DNA of 64,000 bases from Clostridiales bacterium oral taxon 876 str. F0540 (GTDB lineage Bacteria; Bacillota; Clostridia; Clostridiales; Clostridiaceae): positions 54,455 through 118,454 of the forward strand of contig KE993464.1 in NCBI GenBank assembly GCA_000466585.1. Reading direction: 5' to 3'. Under the pieces are notes generated by a model, which was not told the DNA's origin, did no database searches, and saw only the letters and a list, made by a program, of their open reading frames with translations. The number at the start of each line of letters is the position of its first letter. Within the stretch, counting starts at the first letter, position 1. The translations under genes were made by a program, and so were the position numbers. Of the stretch, positions 18,401 through 25,721 are shown in pieces.

Positions 18401-19431
18401 AAATAATAAAGGAGCTTCCATTTACAATATCAGGTACCAGTGCTAAGACAAGCAATATAAATCTTACTATTGGAGAGCAAAGCATTCAAGTTAAACCAGC
18501 AGAGGACGGAAGCTGGAATTATGATATAAAGGATTTAACTGATGGTAAGTATACCATAAAAGCTGCTGCAGAATCTTACTATGGAAATGCAGAAGAAGCT
18601 GTAGATATAACGCTTGATAGAACTGCTCCGATTACAAAAGCAGAGATTGATGGTATTAAAGGGGATGGATGGTTTTTATCGGATATATCGATACTGCTAA
18701 ATGCTGAAGATAATATATCCGGAGTGGCAAGCACAGAGTATAAATTAGGGGGAAGTGAGGACTGGATAGACTACACGAAACCCATATCCATAACTGAAGA
18801 AGGAGCTCATCAAATACAGTATCGTTCTATTGATAAAGCAGGGAATATAGAAGAAACCAAAACAGAAACTATAAGGTTAGATAAAAGCAAACCTACATTT
18901 ATGTTGCTTGCCGATGGAAAGCAGCTAAGTGAAGGCAGTTCGTTTGAAGACTCGCAACCGTTAACTTTTAAGGTTGAAGATAATCTTTCGGGAGTTGCTG
19001 AGGCCAAAATAGATATTGGCGGAGAGGTTTATACCATAGACAAAGATAAACTGCTTATAAATATAGATATGGCAGGGAAGATTGGAGATTTCTCTGCTAA
19101 AATTACCGTTAAAGATTATGCCGGTAATTCCCTTGAAACAGTAGTGCCATTCAATGTTACAACAAGTATTAAATCGATGAAGACATTAATTGAACGATAT
19201 AAAAAATCAAATGAATTAGGTGGAGCGTTATCAAGTCAGCTTATAAATAGTCTTGATCAAACACAGCATCAAATTGATAAAGGAAGACCTAATCAGGCCG
19301 CAAATCACATGGATAATTTTATAAAACACCTCAATAACAAGGCATTAGAAAATCAAGCACAGGATAGGGTTAAAGCAGTCCTAAATGTTGATGCTAATTT
19401 TATGATTGAAAATTTATTAGGAAAAAAATAG
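15463..19431 (+). CDS. large secreted GH31 glycoside hydrolase with added lectin-like, Ig-like and FIMAH domains
   Basis: This roughly 1,322-residue extracellular enzyme has an N-terminal signal peptide ending near VKAMED. Domain order: an N-terminal GH31 beta region interrupted by a concanavalin-like insert (about 150-300, WTDYSVEGKV...YYHLRLNSGG), a GH31 barrel with the probable nucleophile in DGFKEDTM and acid/base candidate in RLEDTQYGSDQDRP, beta domains, Ig-like repeats with DNISGV and KAGNIEE, and a C-terminal FIMAH-like domain. The GTG at 15463 sits behind GGGGGGAT; the in-frame ATG at 15442 lacks a ribosome site. The KEDTM nucleophile region differs from plain alpha-glucosidases and recalls GH31 members acting on alpha-galactosides or alpha-N-acetylgalactosaminides; that substrate is a guess. 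Confidence 0.88.
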   Translation: MKKVKKILSTATAFIMLCVTVLSSMPVKAMEDTSMVTQDSSSIVINKTNYKIVITKEGFKYAFKDQDGSTIADAHPVSGLRFTAPGGTELYDARTTSLIAYNDKEIHMLVTNTNGNEADVYIYPNESFVKYKIVPRVQEGGNSGNIEPTEESVFVGTNNAAEGLTWAGDKSWTDYSVEGKVKPSNAIIGSSASGLLFRYKDVNNYYHLRLNSGGKLELFKKENGVTTFLKQLDEKINKDTWYKLKAEIAGSTIKCYLNDIEKINITDSGSGITSGAIGLRTYKDTCSFDDIAVKSDSKILLSDDFQNGGTASWNKVSGSWTIKSSTIAKPTKVIIDARTASMGPVYGLGDQGGYGSSTNVSGISNSDFHDSDNAMRFESNFAVFPAQKFAEVLFEDGKKRVFINNNENTLGAANVDNVSSLYYFMGSMEQIYKDYKAARINEGYPDYKPKYEFFEVGYEAFGSLGWNTYQQSVTNDLKSYIDKGYNLKWGVIGSGFWKGDRNKDNQGCTTSFGLWDDTYDSSGRTDGLPNPRYPDVQGLKQFFSSNGIKLMLGLRTNFKATAADGGNYNPSNDGSFPLDGLKNGYFMKDSSGKVSTFNVNFPKGKVYLLDNKNPQAVNWYKSLVDTWGADGFKEDTMLGDGSQLYNDAKANQTNGKLMESGYYVMVRKSSYSVPGDIIRLEDTQYGSDQDRPVINGLNYAASAAPNFYPDIVGGKYLPNTLTADQKEYFVRNAMFAAVSPAMSMGLGPWKMNNAQYEAIVKKAADWHAKFAPYIYSAAVDSFNTGYPYTMTPLPIAFSSDANTYNLANKTTKQYEWMLGPSMLVTPVYGSDYASAASRDVYLPEGKWMDYETGEVYYGPKVLKNFSLPKDKIPVFIGGKGTVVLQDSEVNKFYAKVYPIANKGSQYKYTYTDGSTTSTITNDNIGWNPSNMVIKDVTANTNVEFNYEDKTDSFKFQLTPGHDYKLLGGNPISIKAPFNNQIIKELPFTISGTSAKTSNINLTIGEQSIQVKPAEDGSWNYDIKDLTDGKYTIKAAAESYYGNAEEAVDITLDRTAPITKAEIDGIKGDGWFLSDISILLNAEDNISGVASTEYKLGGSEDWIDYTKPISITEEGAHQIQYRSIDKAGNIEETKTETIRLDKSKPTFMLLADGKQLSEGSSFEDSQPLTFKVEDNLSGVAEAKIDIGGEVYTIDKDKLLINIDMAGKIGDFSAKITVKDYAGNSLETVVPFNVTTSIKSMKTLIERYKKSNELGGALSSQLINSLDQTQHQIDKGRPNQAANHMDNFIKHLNNKALENQAQDRVKAVLNVDANFMIENLLGKK

Positions 19432-19594
19432 ATCAAATGATCCCAAGCGCTAAAAATTTTTAGTTTTCAAATTTATGTTATAATCATGATAAAAAAGAAC
19501 TCAGCCCACAAAACCCATCTATAGGTTTACATAAGAACTATTGAATCCTATAAACATCTAAAATATAATATTAATAGCAATCTACATTTTCGTG

Positions 19595-19628
19595 CATGAA
19601 ATATCGGTTTTGCATAATTTATTTCATG
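19595..19628. promoter_or_regulatory. inverted repeat upstream of AraC/GyrI-type regulator
   Basis: CATGAAATA (19595-19603) and TATTTCATG (19620-19628) form a perfect 9-bp inverted repeat 28 bp before the start of the regulator gene. It could be an autoregulatory operator or an mRNA hairpin. A TATAAT at about 19480 could be the promoter -10. Confidence 0.35.
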
Positions 19629-19656
19629 TATATTGAATATAGAAAGAGGTGAGGGT

Positions 19657-20502
19657 ATGGATTGGCTTCAGAGAATGAATCATGCATTAGATTACATTGA
19701 AGATCATCTTGATGATGAGATAGATTATGCCAAAATTGCGCAGGCAGCATGCAGCTCAGAGTATCATTTTTCAAGGATGTTTTCTTCTATCAGCGGCATA
19801 TCGCTTTCAGAGTATATTAGACGCAGACGCTTAACAGCTGCAGCGTTTGAAATTCAAAAAACTGATATTCGTATCATTGATGCTGCTATAAAATATGGAT
19901 ATGAGTCATCTGATTCATTTGCACGAGCTTTTCAGAAGATACACGGAATAAATCCTTCTGAAGCTCGTAGTAAAGGAGTTCAACTTAAAGCCTTTCCACG
20001 AATCTCTTTTCAAATATCTATTAAAGGAGATGTAGAGATGGAATATAGAATTGAAAACATTGACTTCGAATTAAGGATAGCAGGGAAAAGCGAGCCTGTA
20101 AAAACAAACAGAGCGTTTAAAGTGATTCCGTCGCTGTGGAATGGTGCAAAAAAAGATGGGTCTATGCAAAGGCTTATTGATATGTCCTGGGAAAATCCAA
20201 AGTGCAAGCTTGAGGGACTTCTTGGAGTCTGTGGAAAAGAAGCAGCTATTACCGATGAAGTATTTAATTATTTTATGGGAGTAAGATACGATGGAGAAGT
20301 TCCTAGTGGTATGGAGACTCTGGTAATACCACCAAGCACTTGGGCAGTCTTCCCTAATATTGTAGAAGCATGGAAGCGTTTATACTCTGAATGGATTCCG
20401 ACTTCTGGCTATGAGCTTGCCAACTTACCTTGCATTGAATGTTATTATGGACCTAAACATAAGCCAAGGCATGAACTGTGGGTTCCTGTTGTTCCTAAAT
20501 AG
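19657..20502 (+). CDS. AraC-family regulator with GyrI-like effector domain
   Basis: This 281-residue protein has an N-terminal pair of AraC helix-turn-helix motifs (CSSEYHFSRMFSSISGISLS and GYESSDSFARAFQKIHGINPSEAR) followed by a GyrI-like small-molecule-binding domain (about 130-281, with YRIENIDFELRIAGKS and a C-terminal CIECYYGP). This is the Rob/BltR-like layout of regulators that sense drugs or other small molecules. The ATG at 19657 has the ribosome site GAAAGAGGTGAGGG; an upstream in-frame start at 19633 does not. The neighbour 41 bp downstream is a GNAT acetyltransferase, which may be co-regulated. Confidence 0.88.
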   Translation: MDWLQRMNHALDYIEDHLDDEIDYAKIAQAACSSEYHFSRMFSSISGISLSEYIRRRRLTAAAFEIQKTDIRIIDAAIKYGYESSDSFARAFQKIHGINPSEARSKGVQLKAFPRISFQISIKGDVEMEYRIENIDFELRIAGKSEPVKTNRAFKVIPSLWNGAKKDGSMQRLIDMSWENPKCKLEGLLGVCGKEAAITDEVFNYFMGVRYDGEVPSGMETLVIPPSTWAVFPNIVEAWKRLYSEWIPTSGYELANLPCIECYYGPKHKPRHELWVPVVPK

Positions 20503-20543
20503 CAATAAAAATGTTTTTAGATAATTAAGATGGGTGGGAAAAT

Positions 20544-21086
20544 ATGATAAAGCTTAAACCTTTGCAAAAAGAGGATTTTAAAAAGATACTTGATTGGAAC
20601 GAGGACAAGTCTGCAGAGTTTTTGCTTCAATGGTCAGGACCCTTTTATGAATATCCGCTTACAGAAAATCAGCTGGAATGGTTTTTTGATAACTACATTA
20701 TGAAGGAAAAGGAAACTCTGTTTGTCTATAAAATAATTGATGTGAAAACTAGTGAGATGATAGGCACCATTGAGCTTGATATAAAAGATACAGTAAATAA
20801 AATCGGCAGAGTAGCGAGGTTCTTAATCGGAGAAGAAAGCCTCAGGGGTAAAGGTGTAGGCAGAGAAGCTTTATCTGAAGCAGTTAGGATTGGCTTTGAG
20901 GCACTTAAGCTTAACAAGATAACTTTAGGAGTTTTTGATTTTAATACTAGTGCTATAAGATGCTATGAAAGCATTGGATTTAAAAAAGAAGACCTAAAAG
21001 AGAATTATAGGAAAATAGGAGACACTTATTGGAATTTATACGATATGCGTATAACTAAGCAAGAGTGGGAAAAGAAAAAATTATAA
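20544..21086 (+). CDS. GNAT-family N-acetyltransferase (RimJ/RimL type)
   Basis: This 180-residue enzyme transfers an acetyl group from acetyl-CoA to an amine acceptor. The acetyl-CoA loop reads LIGEESLRGKGVGREAL (R/Q-x-x-G-x-G/A type) and the C-terminal NKITLGVFDFNTSAIRCYESIGF is characteristic of GNATs. It begins 41 bp after the AraC/GyrI regulator with a GGTGGGAAA ribosome site. Substrate cannot be told from sequence. Confidence 0.85.
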   Translation: MIKLKPLQKEDFKKILDWNEDKSAEFLLQWSGPFYEYPLTENQLEWFFDNYIMKEKETLFVYKIIDVKTSEMIGTIELDIKDTVNKIGRVARFLIGEESLRGKGVGREALSEAVRIGFEALKLNKITLGVFDFNTSAIRCYESIGFKKEDLKENYRKIGDTYWNLYDMRITKQEWEKKKL

Positions 21087-21125
21087 TAGTTGAATAAATT
21101 AAGATTATAAAGATAAAAGGGGATT

Positions 21126-21217
21126 GCCTCAAAGCAGTTAAACCTACTGTGTAGTATTTGAATATGGTAAGATTCAAATGCCACGCTAAGTTTAGTTGCT
21201 TTGAGGCAGCTTCTTTT
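21126..21217 (+). terminator. long double-hairpin terminator between GNAT and padR genes
   Basis: An outer stem pairs GCCTCAAAGCA (21126-21136) with TGCTTTGAGGC (21197-21207), extended by TAAAC/GTTTA, and encloses an inner hairpin ATTTGAAT/ATTCAAAT. A T run follows. It is longer and more elaborate than an ordinary terminator and might be an independent small RNA or a remnant of a miniature element. Confidence 0.55.
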
Positions 21218-21237
21218 TTGTTATTAAAAAGAAATTG

Positions 21238-21294
21238 TTGACAATATCGACACTCGATATTACAATTAAAGCATAAATATCGATACTCGATATT
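21238..21294 (+). promoter_or_regulatory. padR promoter with two identical-type palindromic operators
   Basis: TTGACA (21238-21243), a 17-bp spacer and TACAAT (21261-21266) form a near-consensus vegetative promoter. The spacer is occupied by the 19-bp palindrome AATATCGACACTCGATATT (21243-21261). A second copy, AATATCGATACTCGATATT, lies at 21276-21294, with centres 33 bp apart (about three helical turns). This fits autorepression by the PadR-type protein encoded downstream. Promoter match is direct; the binding protein is inferred. Confidence 0.85.
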
Positions 21295-21304
21295 AAAAGG
21301 AAGC

Positions 21305-21375
21305 ATAAGTGATAAGTGCACTTGTATAGGTATTCTTGCGAATGGGAACGCATAGACTGCCTAGTGTTTAGAGGT
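21305..21375 (+). ncRNA. structured RBS-leader element, copy 3 (first of a tandem before padR)
   Basis: P1 pairs ATAAGTG (21305-21311) with CACTTGT (21319-21325), one wobble. P2 pairs AGGTATTCT (21328-21336) with AGACTGCCT (21354-21362), one mismatch. AGTGTTTAGAGG follows, in the position of the conserved tail, and includes GAGGT. This copy is more diverged than the others. Confidence 0.6.
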
Positions 21376-21455
21376 TGAAGTGCGAAATGGAATTTGACTG
21401 GTAACTTATGAGCGGAGCCAATATCTTAAGTTACCAAGTGTTTGGTGTAAAGGAG
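21376..21455 (+). ncRNA. structured RBS-leader element, copy 4 (second of the tandem before padR)
   Basis: P2 is a perfect 8-bp stem GGTAACTT (21400-21407) with AAGTTACC (21428-21435). A pseudoknot can form between CCAA (21418-21421) and TTGG (21442-21445). P1 (starting at 21374) is weak, GTTGAA with TTTGAC. The tail AAGTGTTTGGTGTAAAGGAG ends in the ribosome site for padR at 21464. Confidence 0.65.
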
Positions 21456-21463
21456 AAAATAAA

Positions 21464-21781
21464 ATGGCAAGGGAGCAATTTCAGAACCTAACTGAGCCAA
21501 TGTATTATATACTCATGGCCCTAATGAAAGAAAGATGCGGTGTAGATATCATGGAAGCTGTAGATAAAATTTCAAAGGGGCGAGTAAAAGTTGGTCCGGG
21601 AACCTTGTATACTCTTTTAGATAAATTTCAGAAAGAAGATATGATTAAAGAAACTGAGGTGCAGGGGAGAAGAAAAAGTTATATTATTACAGACAAGGGC
21701 AGGGATATGCTGCTTGCAGAATACAAAAGGTTGATTACTATGGCTAATGATTGGGAGTTTTTAGAGAAAGGGGAAAATTAA
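21464..21781 (+). CDS. PadR-family transcriptional regulator
   Basis: This 105-residue winged-helix repressor matches the PadR family, with LMKERCGVDIMEAVDKIS, the GPGTLYTLLDKF recognition region and GRRKSYIITDKG wing. The ATG has GGAG at 21452-21455, provided by the leader element. It lies 3 bp before a DUF2812 membrane protein, a pairing common in Firmicutes. The twin palindromes at its promoter suggest autorepression relieved by an unknown signal. Confidence 0.92.
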   Translation: MAREQFQNLTEPMYYILMALMKERCGVDIMEAVDKISKGRVKVGPGTLYTLLDKFQKEDMIKETEVQGRRKSYIITDKGRDMLLAEYKRLITMANDWEFLEKGEN

Positions 21782-21784
21782 TTT

Positions 21785-23101
21785 ATGTGGGGAGAGGGCA
21801 GAAAAATAGTTTTTTTAAATTTATTGCCTTATGAATGTGGGGCAGCAGAAGAATATCTGAGTAGAATGGCACAAAGAGGATGGCTATTAAAAAATGTAAA
21901 AGGCACCTTTTTAATATTTAAGAGAAGTGAGCCTAAAATGCTAAAGTATTCAGTTGATGTTTTGAACAAAATATCTATTTTTGATCATAAAGACAGTGAT
22001 GAAGCCTTGGAATATAGAGAGTATTGTGAAGCAGCAGGGTGGAATTATGTATGTCAAAAGGGTAAAATTCAAATATTTTGTACTGAGGAGCAGAATGAAG
22101 CCGTTTCTATACATACAGATGAACATGAAAAGCTTAAAACGGTATTTAAGGCCTCATTCTATGATGTTGGATTTCAAAATTTACTTGCTATTTTATTTGT
22201 TTTTAATCTTTATATTTTGATGATATTAGGAAGAAGCAGTTTTTATTTGACTTCTAATATAGGAATATTATCGTTAGCAGTTATGTTGATTTTTATAGTA
22301 GTAAATATTATTGAAACTACCAGCTTTATTATTTGGTTTTTAAAAAATAAAATACGAGTAAAAGATAATAATTTAATGGCTTTTAACGACTATAAGCGGG
22401 TAAAAGCAAAAAATATAATAAAGACATCATTTTCTTTTATAATACTTATACTTTTAATAGTGGTTTTTGTTTATGATGATAATAACGGTGGTAAATTTAA
22501 TATTTTAATGCTTGTAATGCTGCTTGCTTTAGCATTAGGTTCAGTATGTATTCAATGGTTTATTAATAATAATAGATATTCTAGAAATATCAATATTAGC
22601 TTATCAATTGGCGGCAGTATTATATTAATATATCTTGTATTATCGGTTATAGGAATCTTTATTTTTAATTATGCTATTGATGAAAGACCTAATGCATATG
22701 CAATGAAAAAAGCAGATCTTACTATTACGGATTTTGGTTATAATGATGGCAATAATGCCGGAACTCATTTAATATATAATAAGAGTGTTTTAGCACAGAC
22801 TATGGATTATTTTTCTGATAATGACAATAACAGATTAAGCTATAATATCCTCCAAAGTCAGTATCCTTTGGTAATAAAATTTTATCAAAACAGATTAATA
22901 AGCTGGCATAATAGGTATGATAATGGATTAAGTCAAGAAAGTACTTCGTTGCCTGACAATATAAAGGTATATCGCGATAAGAAGAAAAGAATTTATATAT
23001 TTATATCAGATAATAAGGTTATAGATGTTATAAAAGAACTTAAGGATACAAGCGATGAAGAATTTATAGATAAGGTTTATGATAAACTTATTAAAAACTA
23101 A
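21785..23101 (+). CDS. DUF2812 membrane protein
   Basis: This 438-residue protein begins with a DUF2812 domain of about 130 residues (FLNLLPYECGAAEEYLSRMA, GWLLKN, EYREYCEAAGWNYVC), followed by about five hydrophobic segments and an extracytoplasmic C-terminal region. DUF2812 proteins are regularly encoded just after PadR-type repressors and are thought to be envelope proteins of unknown function. The ATG at 21785 is close behind the padR stop and is served by AGAAAGGGG. Function is not known. Confidence 0.85.
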   Translation: MWGEGRKIVFLNLLPYECGAAEEYLSRMAQRGWLLKNVKGTFLIFKRSEPKMLKYSVDVLNKISIFDHKDSDEALEYREYCEAAGWNYVCQKGKIQIFCTEEQNEAVSIHTDEHEKLKTVFKASFYDVGFQNLLAILFVFNLYILMILGRSSFYLTSNIGILSLAVMLIFIVVNIIETTSFIIWFLKNKIRVKDNNLMAFNDYKRVKAKNIIKTSFSFIILILLIVVFVYDDNNGGKFNILMLVMLLALALGSVCIQWFINNNRYSRNINISLSIGGSIILIYLVLSVIGIFIFNYAIDERPNAYAMKKADLTITDFGYNDGNNAGTHLIYNKSVLAQTMDYFSDNDNNRLSYNILQSQYPLVIKFYQNRLISWHNRYDNGLSQESTSLPDNIKVYRDKKKRIYIFISDNKVIDVIKELKDTSDEEFIDKVYDKLIKN

Positions 23102-23103
23102 GT

Positions 23104-23136
23104 AAAAGCTGCATACTTTTAAAGTTTGCAGCTTTT
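23104..23136. terminator. bidirectional terminator between DUF2812 and XRE genes
   Basis: AAAAGCTGCA (23104-23113) pairs with TGCAGCTTTT (23127-23136). T runs on both strands suit the two convergent genes. Confidence 0.8.
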
Positions 23137-23137
23137 G

Positions 23138-23344
23138 TTATTCTTCTCTGTATTCTAATATATCTCCGGGCTGGCAGTTAAGTTCTTTGCAAATTGCTTC
23201 AAGGGTAGAAAACCTTACTGCCTTTGCTTTTCCGGTTTTTAAGATCGATAAGTTTGCATTAGTTATTCCGACCTTTTCAGCTAATTCATTCAGTGATATT
23301 TTTCTCTTTGCCATCATTACATCTAAATTAACTATAATAGCCAT
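23138..23344 (-). CDS. small XRE-family (YozG-type) helix-turn-helix regulator
   Basis: This 68-residue protein is a single Cro/CI-type helix-turn-helix (ISLNELAEKVGITNANLSILKTG) ending in CQPGDILEY, typical of YozG-like regulators. Its ATG has an AAGGAG ribosome site. It follows the DUF2975 gene by 12 bp on the same strand, the usual DUF2975-YozG pair. Confidence 0.92.
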   Translation of the reverse strand: MAIIVNLDVMMAKRKISLNELAEKVGITNANLSILKTGKAKAVRFSTLEAICKELNCQPGDILEYREE

Positions 23345-23356
23345 AGTAAGTACTCC

Positions 23357-23851
23357 TTATATTGTAAAATCATTTTCTTCTTTAACCTCTACAGCCTGCT
23401 TATACACCTGAGCTAATATTACAACAAATAATCCGGCAAAGAAAAATATTAAAAATTCTGTGTCTGTATGAATACCTGTTTTGTCAATTTCAATAAAACT
23501 AAATTTGGTAAATAAGTTATTGAAAATAAAATTAATTAAATAACAAATAGTAATAATAAAGCAGCAAATAGATATCTTATTTAAGCATTTAACATTGTTC
23601 ATTGTAAAAGGACCATTACTTAAAACTGACTTTAATATCTTTTTAAGATTATATAATATGTAGATTAACGAAGCCGTTCCTATAAAAAATATTACACAAT
23701 TTAAAGTGAAATTTGAGCTATTGACCTTTGGAACCCCTGAAATTACAGCGCTTACAATTATTCCAATCCCAGCAATTACTCCGACTGCCATAAGTATATT
23801 CAAGGTAATAATTAAAAAATTTGTTATGGTTCTATATTTTTTATCCTTCAT
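23357..23851 (-). CDS. DUF2975 membrane protein
   Basis: This 164-residue protein has four hydrophobic segments (for example ILMAVGVIAGIGIIVSAVI and FFIGTASLIYILYNL) and matches the DUF2975 family encoded with small XRE regulators. The frame extends 29 codons upstream, but the internal ATG at 23851 (MKDKKYRT) has a GAAAGGTG ribosome site and fits family length. Function is unknown; a membrane sensor or partner of the regulator is a common guess. Confidence 0.85.
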   Translation of the reverse strand: MKDKKYRTITNFLIITLNILMAVGVIAGIGIIVSAVISGVPKVNSSNFTLNCVIFFIGTASLIYILYNLKKILKSVLSNGPFTMNNVKCLNKISICCFIITICYLINFIFNNLFTKFSFIEIDKTGIHTDTEFLIFFFAGLFVVILAQVYKQAVEVKEENDFTI

Positions 23852-24077
23852 ATGCAACACCTTTCTGTATATTTGTTTTATTAAACTCATATTACAATAA
23901 GTTTTCTGAAGAATCAATAAAGAATTATTGTTTTTCAATAAAATAAGAAGCCTTAGATGCTATATGAAGCTAATTTGAAAATAAATCTTTAAAAACAGAT
24001 CTAAGCAAACTATAAAGCTTTGACAAAAGGCCATACTAATAATAGAATTATATAGACTTTAAAAGCTATTTTATAAA

Positions 24078-24165
24078 GGAGGTACAAGGTCTAAATGACC
24101 TTGTACGGGTAGTTTACGAGTGTGAACGAGTGCTATAAACTACCCAGTGTTTCGAGTGAAAGGAG
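24078..24165 (+). ncRNA. structured RBS-leader element, copy 5 (before DEAD-box helicase)
   Basis: This is the cleanest copy. P1 is a perfect 10-bp stem GTACAAGGTC (24082-24091) with GACCTTGTAC (24097-24106) around TAAAT. P2 is a perfect 10-bp stem GGGTAGTTTA (24107-24116) with TAAACTACCC (24136-24145). GAAC (24124-24127) can pair with GTTT (24149-24152). The element begins with GGAGG (24078-24082) and ends with GAAAGGAG before the start at 24171. Confidence 0.8.
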
Positions 24166-24170
24166 AAACA

Positions 24171-25307
24171 ATGATGTCATTTGAAGAACTAGGACTTAAC
24201 TTAAATTTAATAGATGGACTAAAAAAAGAAGGAATTACTGAACCCACAGACATTCAAGAAAAGGTAATACCATTGGCCCTTGAAAATAAAGATATCATAG
24301 GCCAGTCTCAAACCGGAAGTGGAAAAACACTTGCTTATCTTCTTCCCATATTTCAAAGAATGGAAGCAGAAAAAAGAGAAATGCAGGCAATTATACTTGC
24401 ACCAACTCACGAGCTTGTAATCCAGATAGATAAAGTGATAAAAAGCCTTTCTGAAAACTCAGGTGTGGCTGTTACATCTGCTGCCATAATTGGAGATGTG
24501 AATATTAAAAGACAGGTGGAAAAACTTAGAGAAAAACCCCATATAATTGTTGGATCAACCGGGAGAATTCTTGAGCTTATAAAGATGAAAAAGATAAGTG
24601 CTCATACCATAAAAACAATTGTTGTTGATGAAGGTGACAGACTTCTTGATGATAAAAATGTATCTGTTGTTAAAGATATAATTAAGACAACTTTAAGAGA
24701 TAGACAGCTTATGGTATTTTCGGCAACTATTGATGACAAAGTATTAAGCACTGCAGAAACTCTCATGAAAGCTCCTGAAGTAATAAAGATTGAAGAAAAG
24801 CTTCAGGTTAATCCAAACATTGCTCATATGTATGTTACATGTGAGCAAAGGGATAAGATGGAAATTCTAAGGAAGGTTATTGCCGCGGAAAAGCCTAAAA
24901 AAGCTATTGTGTTTATAAATAAAAGTATGGAAACAGAAATAACAACTTTAAAGCTTAAACATCATAATATCAAGGCTTATGGAATATATGGAAATGCTAA
25001 GAAGGAAGAGCGAAAAAAAGCTATGGAGGACTTTAGAAGTGGAAAGCTTCAGGTTTTGGTAGCTTCAGATATAGCTGCAAGAGGTCTTGATGTGAAAGAT
25101 GTAACTCATATTATAAATCTGGATTTACCGCCGGAAGCAAAGGATTATTTGCATAGAGCAGGCAGAACGGGAAGAGCAGGCAAAAAAGGTACTACTATTT
25201 CTATAGTTACTCCTAAAGAAATATCATCTTTAAGAAAATATGAAAAAAGCTTCGAAATACAGATCAAAGAAAAAGATTTATTTAATGGTAAGCTTATAGA
25301 TAAATAA
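24171..25307 (+). CDS. DEAD-box RNA helicase (compact, YfmL-like)
   Basis: This 378-residue ATP-dependent RNA helicase has all the core motifs: Q motif (GITEPTDIQEK), motif I SQTGSGKT, Ia APTHE, motif II VDEGD, motif III SAT, IV-V (VFINK, ASDIAARGLD) and VI HRAGRTGRAG. Motif II is DEGD instead of DEAD. The protein stops soon after motif VI, as in small helicases such as B. subtilis YfmL. ATG 24171 (or 24174) follows the leader element's AGGAGAAACA; an in-frame GTG at 24147 lies inside the element. A role in ribosome assembly or mRNA turnover is likely. Confidence 0.92.
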   Translation: MMSFEELGLNLNLIDGLKKEGITEPTDIQEKVIPLALENKDIIGQSQTGSGKTLAYLLPIFQRMEAEKREMQAIILAPTHELVIQIDKVIKSLSENSGVAVTSAAIIGDVNIKRQVEKLREKPHIIVGSTGRILELIKMKKISAHTIKTIVVDEGDRLLDDKNVSVVKDIIKTTLRDRQLMVFSATIDDKVLSTAETLMKAPEVIKIEEKLQVNPNIAHMYVTCEQRDKMEILRKVIAAEKPKKAIVFINKSMETEITTLKLKHHNIKAYGIYGNAKKEERKKAMEDFRSGKLQVLVASDIAARGLDVKDVTHIINLDLPPEAKDYLHRAGRTGRAGKKGTTISIVTPKEISSLRKYEKSFEIQIKEKDLFNGKLIDK

Positions 25308-25366
25308 AAAATAATGCCTCCTATGCTTGTAAATTATATTAGGCTAAGAGATAGGAGGTATTACAA
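25308..25366 (-). terminator. terminator for the small membrane-protein gene
   Basis: ATACCTCCTAT and ATAGGAGGCAT pair across a 30-base loop. On the minus strand the stem is followed by ATTATTTTTT. Confidence 0.6.
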
Positions 25367-25369
25367 AAA

Positions 25370-25615
25370 TCAATCCTCATCATTAACATCTGTAAATTTT
25401 GTTTCTATAATCTTAACTACAGCTGTTTCTGATGAGTTTTTGTTATTATTGAGGCTTTGGGCTTTCAACAAATCCTTCAGCTTCATTCTTAAATCGTTGT
25501 TTTGATTTACTAAAAGTATATTTTGCTTTCGTAATAAGGCAATCTTATTTGAAAAAAATACATAGACTCCAAAGCAAACAATACACATGATTAAAAATAG
25601 TATAAATGTAAACAT
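25370..25615 (-). CDS. small membrane-anchored coiled-coil protein, function unknown
   Basis: This 81-residue protein has one N-terminal transmembrane helix (FILFLIMCIVCFGVYVFF) followed by a predicted coiled coil (KIALLRKQNILLVNQNNDLRMKL) and a hydrophilic tail. A good ribosome site (AAGGGGG) precedes the ATG on the minus strand, and a terminator follows, so it is probably expressed. The layout resembles FtsL/DivIC or LapA-like small proteins, but I cannot assign it. Confidence 0.7.
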   Translation of the reverse strand: MFTFILFLIMCIVCFGVYVFFSNKIALLRKQNILLVNQNNDLRMKLKDLLKAQSLNNNKNSSETAVVKIIETKFTDVNDED

Positions 25616-25691
25616 AATAGCCCCCTTATGTATATTTATAGGTTTAAGTCGTAATTTTAGTGAAAGTCTTTATATATGTATATTCAAAAAT

Positions 25692-25721
25692 AAACAAAAA
25701 ATCCTGCCGGTAAGCAGGATT
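25692..25721 (-). terminator. terminator of the HAD hydrolase gene
   Basis: AATCCTGC pairs with GCAGGATT around CGGTAA, and on the minus strand a T run follows. Confidence 0.85.
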
